The notes under the pieces are model-generated. The model searched no databases. It was not told the origin of the DNA and was given only the letters and a program-made list of their open reading frames with translations. A DNA stretch of 47,241 bases from assembly GCA_005772955.1 (NCBI GenBank), contig SXID01000033.1, positions 1 through 47,241 of the forward strand, read 5' to 3'. Position numbers and translations under genes: made by a program. The stretch comes from Planctomycetia bacterium. GTDB lineage: Bacteria > Planctomycetota > Planctomycetia > Gemmatales > Gemmataceae. Of this stretch, positions 17,552 to 25,636 are shown piece after piece (position 1 is the first letter of the stretch; each line of letters opens with the position of its first letter).

Positions 17552-17893
17552 GTGGCGAAAGTAACCCCGAAGCACGCAACCGCTGTACTGTTCGCGTTTG
17601 GCTGCGACGTGTCTGTTTTCCCCGCGAACGAGGTGAATGCTCTGGAGCGGTACGGCCCGCGGCTGGAGACGCTCGCGTCGGGGCTGGCGCGCCCGGCAAA
17701 CGCGGAGGAAGAACACTTCCTTCGGGTAGACCGCGAAGAGACCGCCCCGACGAGTCTCGTCGAGCACGCGTGGTTACGGCTGAAGGGCCGTCGCGAGTAC
17801 GAACGCGAGCAGGCTCGCGAGGCGAGCGCTCCGTCAGCGGCACCGGAGAACTACGGCATGGTGGAGTTCGACGCCGACCGCTGCTGGTGGTAG
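17552..17893 (+). CDS. DUF413 / MaoP-like protein
   Basis: A 113-residue cytoplasmic protein that matches the DUF413 family. The core is NALERYGPRLETLASGLARP, then NAEEEHFLRVDREETAPTS and LVEHAWLRLKG, in the order seen in gamma-proteobacterial MaoP, which helps organise the Ori macrodomain of the chromosome. The C-terminal part (residues about 80-113) is not part of the family and ends FDADRCWW. The start is a GTG at 17552 with a weak GGAG upstream. Whether the planctomycete protein binds DNA is unknown; the assignment is by motif recall. Confidence 0.7.
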   Translation: MAKVTPKHATAVLFAFGCDVSVFPANEVNALERYGPRLETLASGLARPANAEEEHFLRVDREETAPTSLVEHAWLRLKGRREYEREQAREASAPSAAPENYGMVEFDADRCWW

Positions 17894-18045
17894 TGCGAAA
17901 CGAACCACGCGACTTTGTGCGGAATTGTCTTTACCGGCTCCGTTCCTGGTGGCGGTGTCAGGGTGCCCGTTCCATTTTCGGCGCCCTTCGCTTCAGTCGC
18001 GTCTCGTCGCGTTGCGGTTTGCGTTCGCTCCTTTTCTCTGGGGCG

Positions 18046-18074
18046 TTGCACTCACGCGAGCCGGTGGTTACAAC
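18046..18074 (+). promoter_or_regulatory. Candidate promoter of the isochorismatase-like gene
   Basis: TTGCAC at 18046-18051 is followed by a 17-base spacer and TACAAC at 18069-18074, 41 bases before the ATG. Spacing is right for a housekeeping sigma factor, but both boxes deviate from consensus. Confidence 0.3.
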
Positions 18075-18115
18075 CAACACAATAGTCTGGGACCAACCGG
18101 GTTCGGGGGCCACGT

Positions 18116-18769
18116 ATGAATTCGCTCGAAGGGTTACAGGCCGCGATGGGTGCGGTGGATGCCTACTACAAGGAACGGGGCATCTTCCAGGACCGGTTTG
18201 GCTTTGGGGAAAGTCCGGCTCTGGTCGTCATCGACATGGCTTACGGTTGGACAGACCCCGCGTATGCCGGCGGTTCCGCGAGGCTCGACCCCGCGATCGA
18301 GGCGATCCGCCAACTGTTACCCGTAGTTCGCGCGAAGCGAGTGCCCGTCTACTACACCACGTCGGCGTACGACGAACGCCCGCAGTTCAAGTCGGCCGCG
18401 GATTTCTCGCCGAAGTTCCGCAAGTGGGACCGCCGCGCGTGCGAGATCGACGAACGGGTGCGCCCCGAACCGGGCGAGTTGGTGCTCTACAAGGAACACG
18501 CGAGCGCATTCGCTGGCACGCCGCTGATCGGCCACCTGATCGCGCATCGCGTGGACACGCTTCTAATCACCGGGTGTTCGACGAGCGCGTGCGTGCGTGC
18601 CACCGCGGTCGATGCGAAGAGTAACTACCTGAAGCCGGTGATCATCCGCGAAGCGGTTCAGGACCGCTCCGAGGTCGCCCATGAGTGGACGCTGTTCGAC
18701 ATTCAGGCTCGCTTTGCGGACGTGGTTGGAGTGGGCGAGACGTTGAAGTATTTGGGCGGGTTGAAGTAG
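18116..18769 (+). CDS. Isochorismatase-like cysteine hydrolase
   Basis: A 217-residue protein of the isochorismatase superfamily. The catalytic triad is clear: D40 in LVVIDMAYGWTDP, K126 in VLYKEHASAFAGT and the nucleophile C159 in ITGCSTSACVRATAVDA. The presence of Cys places it among amide or ester hydrolases such as N-carbamoylsarcosine amidase or nicotinamidase-like enzymes rather than isochorismatase proper. Length and the GxxTSxCV-type loop are normal. The substrate cannot be told from sequence. It is followed after 90 bases by an exported carboxypeptidase on the same strand. Confidence 0.88.
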   Translation: MNSLEGLQAAMGAVDAYYKERGIFQDRFGFGESPALVVIDMAYGWTDPAYAGGSARLDPAIEAIRQLLPVVRAKRVPVYYTTSAYDERPQFKSAADFSPKFRKWDRRACEIDERVRPEPGELVLYKEHASAFAGTPLIGHLIAHRVDTLLITGCSTSACVRATAVDAKSNYLKPVIIREAVQDRSEVAHEWTLFDIQARFADVVGVGETLKYLGGLK

Positions 18770-18859
18770 GAACGGTGCCGGCGAACTGCGCGAGCCGCAC
18801 GCCGCGGGCCCGACCCTCGTACACCGGACCGTAATCCCGTCATCGGCTGAGGAATCTCC

Positions 18860-21595
18860 ATGCGAGGGGTCCACCACTTCACTCGCCGGCTGGCCGCGTG
18901 CTTTGGGCTGGTCGCTTTGGTTTGGTTGCTGAACACCGAACCCGCGGCCGCGCAACCGGCCGCGCCGCGGGTCACCACGCCGAAGACGCACTTTGGGTTC
19001 AATCTCGGTGACGATTACTGTCTCGCGAACTACGAACAGTACGCGGCGTATCTCGCCAAACTCGAGAAGGAATCCGACCGGCTCAAGGTAGTCAACATCG
19101 GCGCCACTGCGGAGCGGCGCCCGCAACTGATGGCGGTCGTCACTTCGCTCGCAAACCACAAGAAACTCGACCGCTACCGCGAGATCGCTGGCAAACTCGC
19201 GAACGCGGACGGCGTCACACCAGACGAAGCCATGAACCTCGCGGCCGAGGGCAAGGCGGTTGTGTGGATCGACGGCGGGTTGCACGCGAGCGAAGTGCTG
19301 TGCGCGCAAGCGATGGCCGAAACCATCTACCAGTTGCTCTCCGCCAACGACGCCGAGACGCTTCGCATACTCGATGACGTGGTGATACTCTTCGTTCACG
19401 CGAACCCGGACGGGATGGACCTCTGCTCCGACTGGTACATGCGCGAGAAAGACCCGAAGAAGCGGTCGCTCGCGTCACTGCCGCGGCTCTATCAGAAGTA
19501 CATCGGTCACGACAACAACCGCGACTTCTACGCGAACACGCAGGCCGAGACGCGGAACATGAACCGCGTCATGTACCGCGAGTGGTATCCGCAGGTGGTG
19601 TACAACCATCATCAGACCGGCCCGCCCGGCACCGTGCTGTTCTGCCCACCGTTCCGCGACCCGTTCAACTACAACATCGATCCCCTCGTGATCAGCGGCA
19701 TCGACGCGCTCGGCGCGGCGATGATGCAACGGTTCCTCGTCGAGGACAAGCCCGGCGCGACAACCCGCTCCGGTGCCCGCTACTCGACGTGGTTCAACGG
19801 TGGTCTCCGCACCACCTCCTACTTCCACAACATGATCGGGCTGCTCACGGAAACGATCGGCAGCCCCACGCCGACACGCATCCCATTCAACCCCGCGATG
19901 CAACTTCCCCGCGCCGACTTCCTCGCACCGATCGCGCCACAGGAGTGGCACTTCCGCCAGTCGGTCGATTATTCCGTTACCGCGAACAAAGCGGTACTCG
20001 ACTACGCCTCGCGGCACCGCGAGCAACTTCTGCGCAACATCTGGTTGATGGGCAAGAACGCGACCGATCGCGGGCACAAGGATAGCTGGACCGTGACGCC
20101 GAAGATGGTGCAAGCTGCAAAGGGCGAGACCGGCGCGGGCGCGTTCCAGAAGTTCTTCCGCGACCCGGCGAAACGCGACACCCGCGTGTATGTTCTCCCT
20201 GTCGACCAGCCGGATTTCCTCACCGTGACGAAGTTCGTCAACATCCTTATCGCGACCGGCGTGAAGGTTCACCGGGCGACGGCCGCATTCGAGATCGGCG
20301 GGAAGAAGTACGCGGCCGGCTCCTACGTCGTGAAGAGCGCGCAAGCGTTCCGCTCGCACGTGCTCGACATGTTCGAACCGCAAGACCACCCGGACGACTT
20401 CGCGTACCCCGGCGCGCCACCAACGCCGCCCTATGACGCTGCGGGCTACACGCTCGCGTTCCAGATGGGTGTGAAGTTCGACCGCGTACTCGACGGCATT
20501 GCCGGACCGTTCGAGCACGTGACCAAGGAGATGCTGCCTCCGCCCGCTAAGGTACTCGACGCGAAGGACGCGGTCGGGTTCTTCCTTCACACGCGCACGA
20601 ACGACGCTTTCCGCGCTGTTAACCAACTGCTCGCCGCGGGCGAAGAGGTACGGCGACTGAAGGAACCGTTCACGGTCGCGGGCACGGTACATCCGGCCGG
20701 AATGTTCTTCATCACCAAGAAAGACGACACCGTCGCTCGCCTGGAGAAGATCGCGGAACAACTCGGCACGCGGTTCGTCGGTGCACCGGGCGCGCCGGGC
20801 AAGGAAGCGGTCACGCTCAAGCCGGTGCGGGTCGCGCTGTGGGACCGCTACGGCGGGTCGATGCCGTCGGGCTGGGCACGCTGGCTGTTCGAGCAATTCG
20901 AGTTCCCGTTCCAGGTCGTCTATCCACCGGAACTGGACCGTGGTGGGCTGCGCGAGAAGTTCGACGTGATCGTTCTTGTGGACGGCGCGATCGGCACAGG
21001 CAAAGGGGCGGACCCCGGAGTCATCGACGAACTTGCCCTTCCCGCCGACTACCGCGGGCGCCGCGGGAGCATAACGACCACCAAGACGCTCCCGCAACTG
21101 AAGAAGTTCCTTGAAGACGGCGGCACGATACTCACCATCGGCGACTCGACGGCGCTCGCCAAGCAACTCGGCCTGCCAGTGGAGAACCACCTCGTGACGA
21201 TGGACGCAGACGGGAAAGAGAAGCCAATCGGCCGCGACAAGTTCTACGTTCCACCGTCGGTGCTGCGCGCGAAGGTGGACTCCACCCACCCGCTTGCGTG
21301 GGGACTTGCGGACGAGGTGGACGTGGTGTTCTCGAACAGCCCGACGTTCCGGCTTCCGGTCAACGCTGAGAAGGCAGGGCTAACGCGGGTCGCGTGGTTC
21401 GCCGACAAGACGCCACTGCGGAGCGGGTGGGCGTTCGGTCAGGAGCACCTGATCGGCGGGGTCGCGGTAGTGGACGCACAGGTAGGTAAAGGTCGACTGG
21501 TGCTGTACGGCCCGCTCGTGCTGTTCCGGGCGCAACCTCACGGCACGTTCAAGCTGTTCTTCAACGGGATCGTCCGGGCCGGGGAGAAAGAGTGA
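18860..21595 (+). CDS. Exported M14-family zinc carboxypeptidase
   Basis: A 911-residue exported protein with an N-terminal signal peptide (residues 1-31, ending AAAQP). The peptidase domain covers about 45-400. Zinc ligands are H142 and E145 in GGLHASE and a His in VVYNHHQTGPPG (250-251). The NPDG motif at 182-185 and the catalytic Glu in LTETIG (E331) complete the M14 set. The long C-terminal half has beta-rich segments and a glutamine-amidotransferase-like piece (FDVIVLVDGAIGTGKG) of uncertain role. Large M14 proteins of this build are common exported peptidases in planctomycetes. GAGGA precedes the ATG. Confidence 0.9.
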   Translation: MRGVHHFTRRLAACFGLVALVWLLNTEPAAAQPAAPRVTTPKTHFGFNLGDDYCLANYEQYAAYLAKLEKESDRLKVVNIGATAERRPQLMAVVTSLANHKKLDRYREIAGKLANADGVTPDEAMNLAAEGKAVVWIDGGLHASEVLCAQAMAETIYQLLSANDAETLRILDDVVILFVHANPDGMDLCSDWYMREKDPKKRSLASLPRLYQKYIGHDNNRDFYANTQAETRNMNRVMYREWYPQVVYNHHQTGPPGTVLFCPPFRDPFNYNIDPLVISGIDALGAAMMQRFLVEDKPGATTRSGARYSTWFNGGLRTTSYFHNMIGLLTETIGSPTPTRIPFNPAMQLPRADFLAPIAPQEWHFRQSVDYSVTANKAVLDYASRHREQLLRNIWLMGKNATDRGHKDSWTVTPKMVQAAKGETGAGAFQKFFRDPAKRDTRVYVLPVDQPDFLTVTKFVNILIATGVKVHRATAAFEIGGKKYAAGSYVVKSAQAFRSHVLDMFEPQDHPDDFAYPGAPPTPPYDAAGYTLAFQMGVKFDRVLDGIAGPFEHVTKEMLPPPAKVLDAKDAVGFFLHTRTNDAFRAVNQLLAAGEEVRRLKEPFTVAGTVHPAGMFFITKKDDTVARLEKIAEQLGTRFVGAPGAPGKEAVTLKPVRVALWDRYGGSMPSGWARWLFEQFEFPFQVVYPPELDRGGLREKFDVIVLVDGAIGTGKGADPGVIDELALPADYRGRRGSITTTKTLPQLKKFLEDGGTILTIGDSTALAKQLGLPVENHLVTMDADGKEKPIGRDKFYVPPSVLRAKVDSTHPLAWGLADEVDVVFSNSPTFRLPVNAEKAGLTRVAWFADKTPLRSGWAFGQEHLIGGVAVVDAQVGKGRLVLYGPLVLFRAQPHGTFKLFFNGIVRAGEKE

Positions 21596-21642
21596 TCGCG
21601 CCGGTTTCCTGGTAACACCTCGCGCAGCGTAGCCGGACCGTA

Positions 21643-22716
21643 TCACGATCCGACGCGGAACCGGAGCGTCCGGGGCGCTTCCTTCTTCGCGGGCAACTTC
21701 AGGTCCAGATCGAAAGGCCGAAGGAGAGTGTTCCCCGCGAGGTCTTCGAGACTCTCGTGGGCGCTGAGTGTGTAGTCACCGACTTTCCAGGGGCGATCTG
21801 GTTGGAACGTCCACGACTGTTCGCGTTCGCCAACGGTTGCCTTACCGGGGACGAGTTCGCCGTTCGCGTCGAGCACTGTGAGTGAGCGGCCGAGCAGCGC
21901 GCGGTCGAGCGGTCGCGGGAATCGCAGCTCGAGCGACTGAGTCGTGTTGGCTTTTGGGACGTCGAGTTTCCAGTCCTTCAATTCGAGCGCGGAGCGCACG
22001 ACAGCCGTCGTGCGGAATGTCTTCTTGAAGACCGTGCCCAGCAGTCGCCCGTCCGCGTCCAATAGTTTCTCGCTCAGCACGAGCACGTACCGGCGGTTCG
22101 GCTCCAGTACGGGGCCGATCTCGTCCCGTAGGTTCACTCCCTCTTTGATGCGTCCGGGGTGAATCCACACCGTGAGTCGGGTGGCGTCTTCGTTCCAGAG
22201 TTCGGTGCGGCGCCACGGGTCTTCGACCTCTTCGCCCTTCTCGTCGAGGAGCTTGATTCGGTCGAAGATCGCCGGACCTTCGCGCATAGGTTTCGAGAAA
22301 TGCAGGTAGAACTTGAGCAGGTTCGCGGGGAGTTCATCCGCTGATGGATAAACGGCCGCGACGGTCGCGGGCTTCGCAGGTGGATTGGCGGGAACACGAT
22401 ACTCGGCACGGAAAGTGGTCGCCCCGACGGTCAGTGTAGCGAGGTAGCGCTCACCTGCCGTGAGTCGGAACCGTGGCGTGAACGTGAGCAGGTCGCCGCG
22501 CCGCTCGTAGGAACCGAGCATCGCCGGCCCGGTCACGTCGCCGGTTTCCGAAACCAGCACGAAGCGAAGCAACTTCTCGCCGTCGTTCTGCGTTAACTTG
22601 CCCGCAGGGACGTCACCGGGCAGCCGGGCGATCACAGCGACTTCCGCCGCGTGCGTCCCGGGTTGGACCCTGACCGGCGCGGCGAAGACGCACACGAACA
22701 GAATGATGTGCAACAT
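21643..22716 (-). CDS. Exported protein with Ig-like segments
   Basis: A 357-residue protein that starts with a short signal peptide (MLHIILFVCVFAAPVRV). The mature part is beta-rich, with segments typical of bacterial Ig-like (SbsA_Ig) domains: VYPSADELPANLLKFYLHFSK and later SLELRFPRPLDRALLGRS, each followed by strands with conserved Asp-Gly turns. No catalytic motif is evident. It is convergent with the carboxypeptidase gene, and a large palindrome cluster lies directly upstream of its start. An exported adhesion or carbohydrate-related role is possible but not shown. Confidence 0.7.
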   Translation of the reverse strand: MLHIILFVCVFAAPVRVQPGTHAAEVAVIARLPGDVPAGKLTQNDGEKLLRFVLVSETGDVTGPAMLGSYERRGDLLTFTPRFRLTAGERYLATLTVGATTFRAEYRVPANPPAKPATVAAVYPSADELPANLLKFYLHFSKPMREGPAIFDRIKLLDEKGEEVEDPWRRTELWNEDATRLTVWIHPGRIKEGVNLRDEIGPVLEPNRRYVLVLSEKLLDADGRLLGTVFKKTFRTTAVVRSALELKDWKLDVPKANTTQSLELRFPRPLDRALLGRSLTVLDANGELVPGKATVGEREQSWTFQPDRPWKVGDYTLSAHESLEDLAGNTLLRPFDLDLKLPAKKEAPRTLRFRVGS

Positions 22717-22743
22717 GTGCGGTCTTTCAAAGTAGTGCGTCCA

Positions 22744-22991
22744 CGCTAAAGTGTCACGCGTTGGAGTGTCTTGTTCTTCGCCCTGAAGGGGCGGGATAAC
22801 TCAGCCCAGGGCAACGCCATGGGGTTCGTGCGTCAGTGACTTTGCACCCTGAAGGGGTGCGACACGCCACCTGTCCCAGGCTTTCAGCCTGGAGATCAAA
22901 CGCCGTGACAACCCAGGGCTTTGCCCTGGGCTAAGTTGTCCCGCCCCTTCAGGGCGAAGAACAAGACACTCCAACGCGTGACACTTTAGCG
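22744..22991. repeat. 75-nt inverted repeat enclosing several hairpins
   Basis: Bases 22744-22818 and 22917-22991 are inverted copies with three mismatches. The arms include GAGTGTCTTGTTCTTCGCCC and the pieces CCCTGAAGGGGCGGG and AGCCCAGGGCAA. The interior forms at least two more hairpins, GCACCCTGAAGGGGTGC (22845-22861) and CCAGGCTTTCAGCCTGG. No protein-coding pattern is seen. As DNA it can fold into a multi-branched cruciform, and as RNA into a long rod with side arms. Confidence 0.9.
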
Positions 22992-23005
22992 GAGACACAC
23001 TACGA

Positions 23006-24145
23006 TCACGGCAGCGGAATCGCGGCGAGTGTCAGCCCGCCTTCCTTCTCCTCTTTCACGACCAGCGCCCGTTCCTTGTCGAGCTTGTCGAGGTGGATCG
23101 TTCCCTCGAACTCTGCCACGATCGTGATCTTGTCCGTGGCCGGCTTGTCGCCGGTCAGCCGCAGAATCGCCTTGTCGTTCAACTTCTCGTTCTCCGCGAA
23201 CAGCCCCGACTCCATGCGGAACGTTACGTACGGACTCCACCCGAACGGCTTGCTCTTGTGGTGGAAGCGGAAGGTGTTCATCAGCACGAAGGACTTGCCA
23301 CCTTTTTCGTACGCGATCATGGTGCGGGGTTGGTTGCCGGACCCGAGTTCGATCACGCTCTCGCCCTTGACCTTCGCCCCGGCCTTCACGTCGTCCAGCG
23401 GGTAGCGCACCACCGGCGTGCAGGCGAACGCCCCGACGACGTACTTCTTCCCGTTCGACTCGTATGGCACCAGCGAGGTCATCGGCGCACGCGTCTCCCA
23501 CTTCTTGTGCGAGACGTGGTAGGTCTCGGTGCTGAACCCAAGCGTGGTGGCCTTCGGGTCGAGCGGCGCGGGGATGGAACACACCTTCGACGCGAACTCC
23601 TCGCTCGCCACAGCCCCGACCAGCACCCGGTCGCCCATCCACGCGATGTCGGTGATGCGGCTCACCGGGGCAGCCTCGCCCTTCGGTAGCGGGATCACGA
23701 CGTGCTTCACCTTTTCGAGTGCGTACTCACTCACCGCGCCGGCCCCGTCGATGGTGAGCAGAAGCGTCTTCCTGTCATCCAGTTTGCGAACGACGAAGTA
23801 CGCGGTGTGCGAAGCCGGGTTGACGGCCATGCCGCGGATCTCGATGCCCTTCGCCTGCGCGCCGATCCGTGCGGCGAGCTTCTCGTCGATCTTCGCGGTC
23901 TTCGCGTCAGCCTTCCACGGCATCGGTTTCACGTCACCGGTGTCCACGGCGACGAGTTGCGCCCCCGGACCATCCCCGATGAGGAGAACCCCGTCCGGGG
24001 CGAACTTGACGGCATCGATGGACTTCAGTTTTGGTGTGCCGACGGTGGCGTTCTTGATCACGTCCGCGCCGCTGGTGGCCGACACGAAGGCGAAGAAGGC
24101 GAGCGGTAAAAGTGCCGTGCGGACTGTAAGCGTTGTCAAACGCAT
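23006..24145 (-). CDS. Exported beta-propeller-like protein
   Basis: A 379-residue exported protein with a signal peptide (MRLTTLTVRTALLPLAFFAF, cleaved near SGA). The mature part has repeated strands of propeller type: IDAVKFAPDGVLLIGDGPGA, IRGMAVNPASHTAYFVVRKL and SRITDIAWMGDRVLVGAVAS. No catalytic residues or heme motif are seen. CGGAGAA is a good ribosome binding site. It follows the DUF1501 gene by 102 bases on the same strand, so it may be part of one exported unit with the DUF1501 and DUF1549/DUF1553 proteins. The function is unknown. Confidence 0.75.
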   Translation of the reverse strand: MRLTTLTVRTALLPLAFFAFVSATSGADVIKNATVGTPKLKSIDAVKFAPDGVLLIGDGPGAQLVAVDTGDVKPMPWKADAKTAKIDEKLAARIGAQAKGIEIRGMAVNPASHTAYFVVRKLDDRKTLLLTIDGAGAVSEYALEKVKHVVIPLPKGEAAPVSRITDIAWMGDRVLVGAVASEEFASKVCSIPAPLDPKATTLGFSTETYHVSHKKWETRAPMTSLVPYESNGKKYVVGAFACTPVVRYPLDDVKAGAKVKGESVIELGSGNQPRTMIAYEKGGKSFVLMNTFRFHHKSKPFGWSPYVTFRMESGLFAENEKLNDKAILRLTGDKPATDKITIVAEFEGTIHLDKLDKERALVVKEEKEGGLTLAAIPLP

Positions 24146-24247
24146 AGGGATTCTCCGAAAGGTGGTTGGGGGGCGGGCGGTTGACGTTCGGTGTGGTCGC
24201 CTGAAACAGAAGCGGTCGCGGGGTCACCCGCAGCCGCTTTACGCGGC

Positions 24248-25594
24248 TCACGCCAGGACTTTCTTGATTACCTTGATACTGTCCTTGTCCACGATGCGAA
24301 CGGGGCGTTCGCCGTTGGCCATCAGTTGTGCGTGCGGGTCGATACCGAGTTGCCCGTAGATGGTCGCAGCCAGGTCTTCTGGGAAGCACTCGTCCTCGGT
24401 TTGCTTCATGCCGTCAGCGTCGGTGGCACCGACGACCCGCCCGCGAGCGAACCCGCCACCGGCCAGGAGCACGAACTGCGTGCCGCTCCAGTGATTCCGG
24501 TCCAGCGGCCCGCGACCCTGCTCGCCCATCGCGATGACGATCGTGTTTTCCAGCAGCCCGCGATCGTCCATGTCTTCCAGCAGCGCGGACATCCCCGTGT
24601 CCCACTGCGGCAACAGTTTCGGCTGCCCCGAAACGTTCTCCGGTGCCCCGTGCCAGTCCCAGTTCTGGTAATCGACGTGAACGAACGGCGCACCGGCTTC
24701 GATCAGGCGGCGTGCGACGAGCAGGCTCTGGTTCTGGTCCCCGCCGCCGTAGGGGTGCTTGGAATGGCCGTAGCGGTCGAGCACCTTCGGGGAGAGTTTC
24801 GAGAGGTTGAACGCTTCGCGGATCTTCGGCGACCGCAGCATGTCGAACGCCTTCTGCTGGTGCTGGTCCATCGCCTCGACCAGCGGGTCGAGCCGGTCCA
24901 TGTTCCGCAGTTTCTGGTCGAACGCTTTCAGCAGGTTCGTCTTCCGCTCGAAGGTCTTCACGTCGAGGTGTGGGGCAACGAGCATCTCGGCCATTGGGTT
25001 TTTGGCGCTGGCGTCGGGTTGCAGCACGAGCGGTTCGTAAGCGGCCCCGAGGAAGCAGTCGCCGGCACCGGGTACGCCATCGGCGCCCTTCGCGGGGAAC
25101 ATGTTCAGCGCGATGTAGTTGGGCATGTCGGCTGGTCCACCCTTCACCTTTGCGACCACCGAACCCATCGTCGGGTAGGCGAGCGTGTTCGGCGTTCGTG
25201 GGTTGCCGCAGAGCATGTACGCGAGGGCGGAGTGGGTCCAATGAAGCGACCCGGCCCACATCGAGCGTAGCACCGTGTACTTGTCCGCGATGCGGGCCAT
25301 TCGCGGTAGCAGTTCGCTGACGTGAAGCCCCGGCAGCGCGGTCTGGATCGGCTTGAACAGCGGTCGCACCGCGTCCTTTTTCGAGCCGGGCTTCAGGTCG
25401 AACATGTCGATCTGCGACGGCCCGCCGTACATCCAAACCAGCAGCACTTGCTTGGCCTTCGCAGGTGTGACGGCCAGACTCTCCTCACGTGCTCGCAGGA
25501 GCTGCGGCACAGTGAGGCCGAAGAACGTCGCGCCGCCGACCCGTAGAGCGTCACGGCGGCTGAACCGATGGTACTCGCGGCAACCGGGCTTCAT
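24248..25594 (-). CDS. DUF1501 exported protein
   Basis: A 448-residue DUF1501 protein. The N-terminus reads MKPGCREYHRFSRRDALRVG with an RR pair before a hydrophobic stretch, which resembles a Tat export signal. Family marks follow: LVWMYGGPSQIDMFDLKPG, HSALAYMLCGNPR, GAPFVHVDYQNWDWHG, and ENTIVIAMGEQGRGPLDRNHW. DUF1501 belongs to the alkaline-phosphatase/sulfatase-like fold, but no substrate is established. AAGGAG precedes the ATG. It lies 42 bases downstream of a DUF1549/DUF1553 gene, the usual planctomycete pairing, and the two are likely co-transcribed and function together outside the cytoplasm. Confidence 0.92.
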   Translation of the reverse strand: MKPGCREYHRFSRRDALRVGGATFFGLTVPQLLRAREESLAVTPAKAKQVLLVWMYGGPSQIDMFDLKPGSKKDAVRPLFKPIQTALPGLHVSELLPRMARIADKYTVLRSMWAGSLHWTHSALAYMLCGNPRTPNTLAYPTMGSVVAKVKGGPADMPNYIALNMFPAKGADGVPGAGDCFLGAAYEPLVLQPDASAKNPMAEMLVAPHLDVKTFERKTNLLKAFDQKLRNMDRLDPLVEAMDQHQQKAFDMLRSPKIREAFNLSKLSPKVLDRYGHSKHPYGGGDQNQSLLVARRLIEAGAPFVHVDYQNWDWHGAPENVSGQPKLLPQWDTGMSALLEDMDDRGLLENTIVIAMGEQGRGPLDRNHWSGTQFVLLAGGGFARGRVVGATDADGMKQTEDECFPEDLAATIYGQLGIDPHAQLMANGERPVRIVDKDSIKVIKKVLA

Positions 25595-25614
25595 GGGAGA
25601 CTCCTTGGGTTGCT

Positions 25615-25630
25615 AAGCCGCAAGCGGCTT
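25615..25630. repeat. AAGCCGCAAGCGGCTT palindrome
   Basis: A perfect 7-bp stem with an AA loop in the 42-base gap between the DUF1549/DUF1553 stop and the DUF1501 start. The same GCCGCAAGCGGC core recurs at 42727-42739 inside the MnmE-like gene and at 43645-43702 at its end. Confidence 0.75.
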
Positions 25631-25636
25631 CGCTCG

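Noticed and set aside
17925-18119. 64-codon open frame before the isochorismatase-like gene
   Set aside because: No family likeness or ribosome binding site, and it would overlap the true start at 18116.
19475-21289. 604-codon minus-strand frame opposite the carboxypeptidase gene
   Set aside because: It is an antisense reading of a clear M14 peptidase gene, rich in Arg, His and Val as expected of a GC-rich shadow frame.
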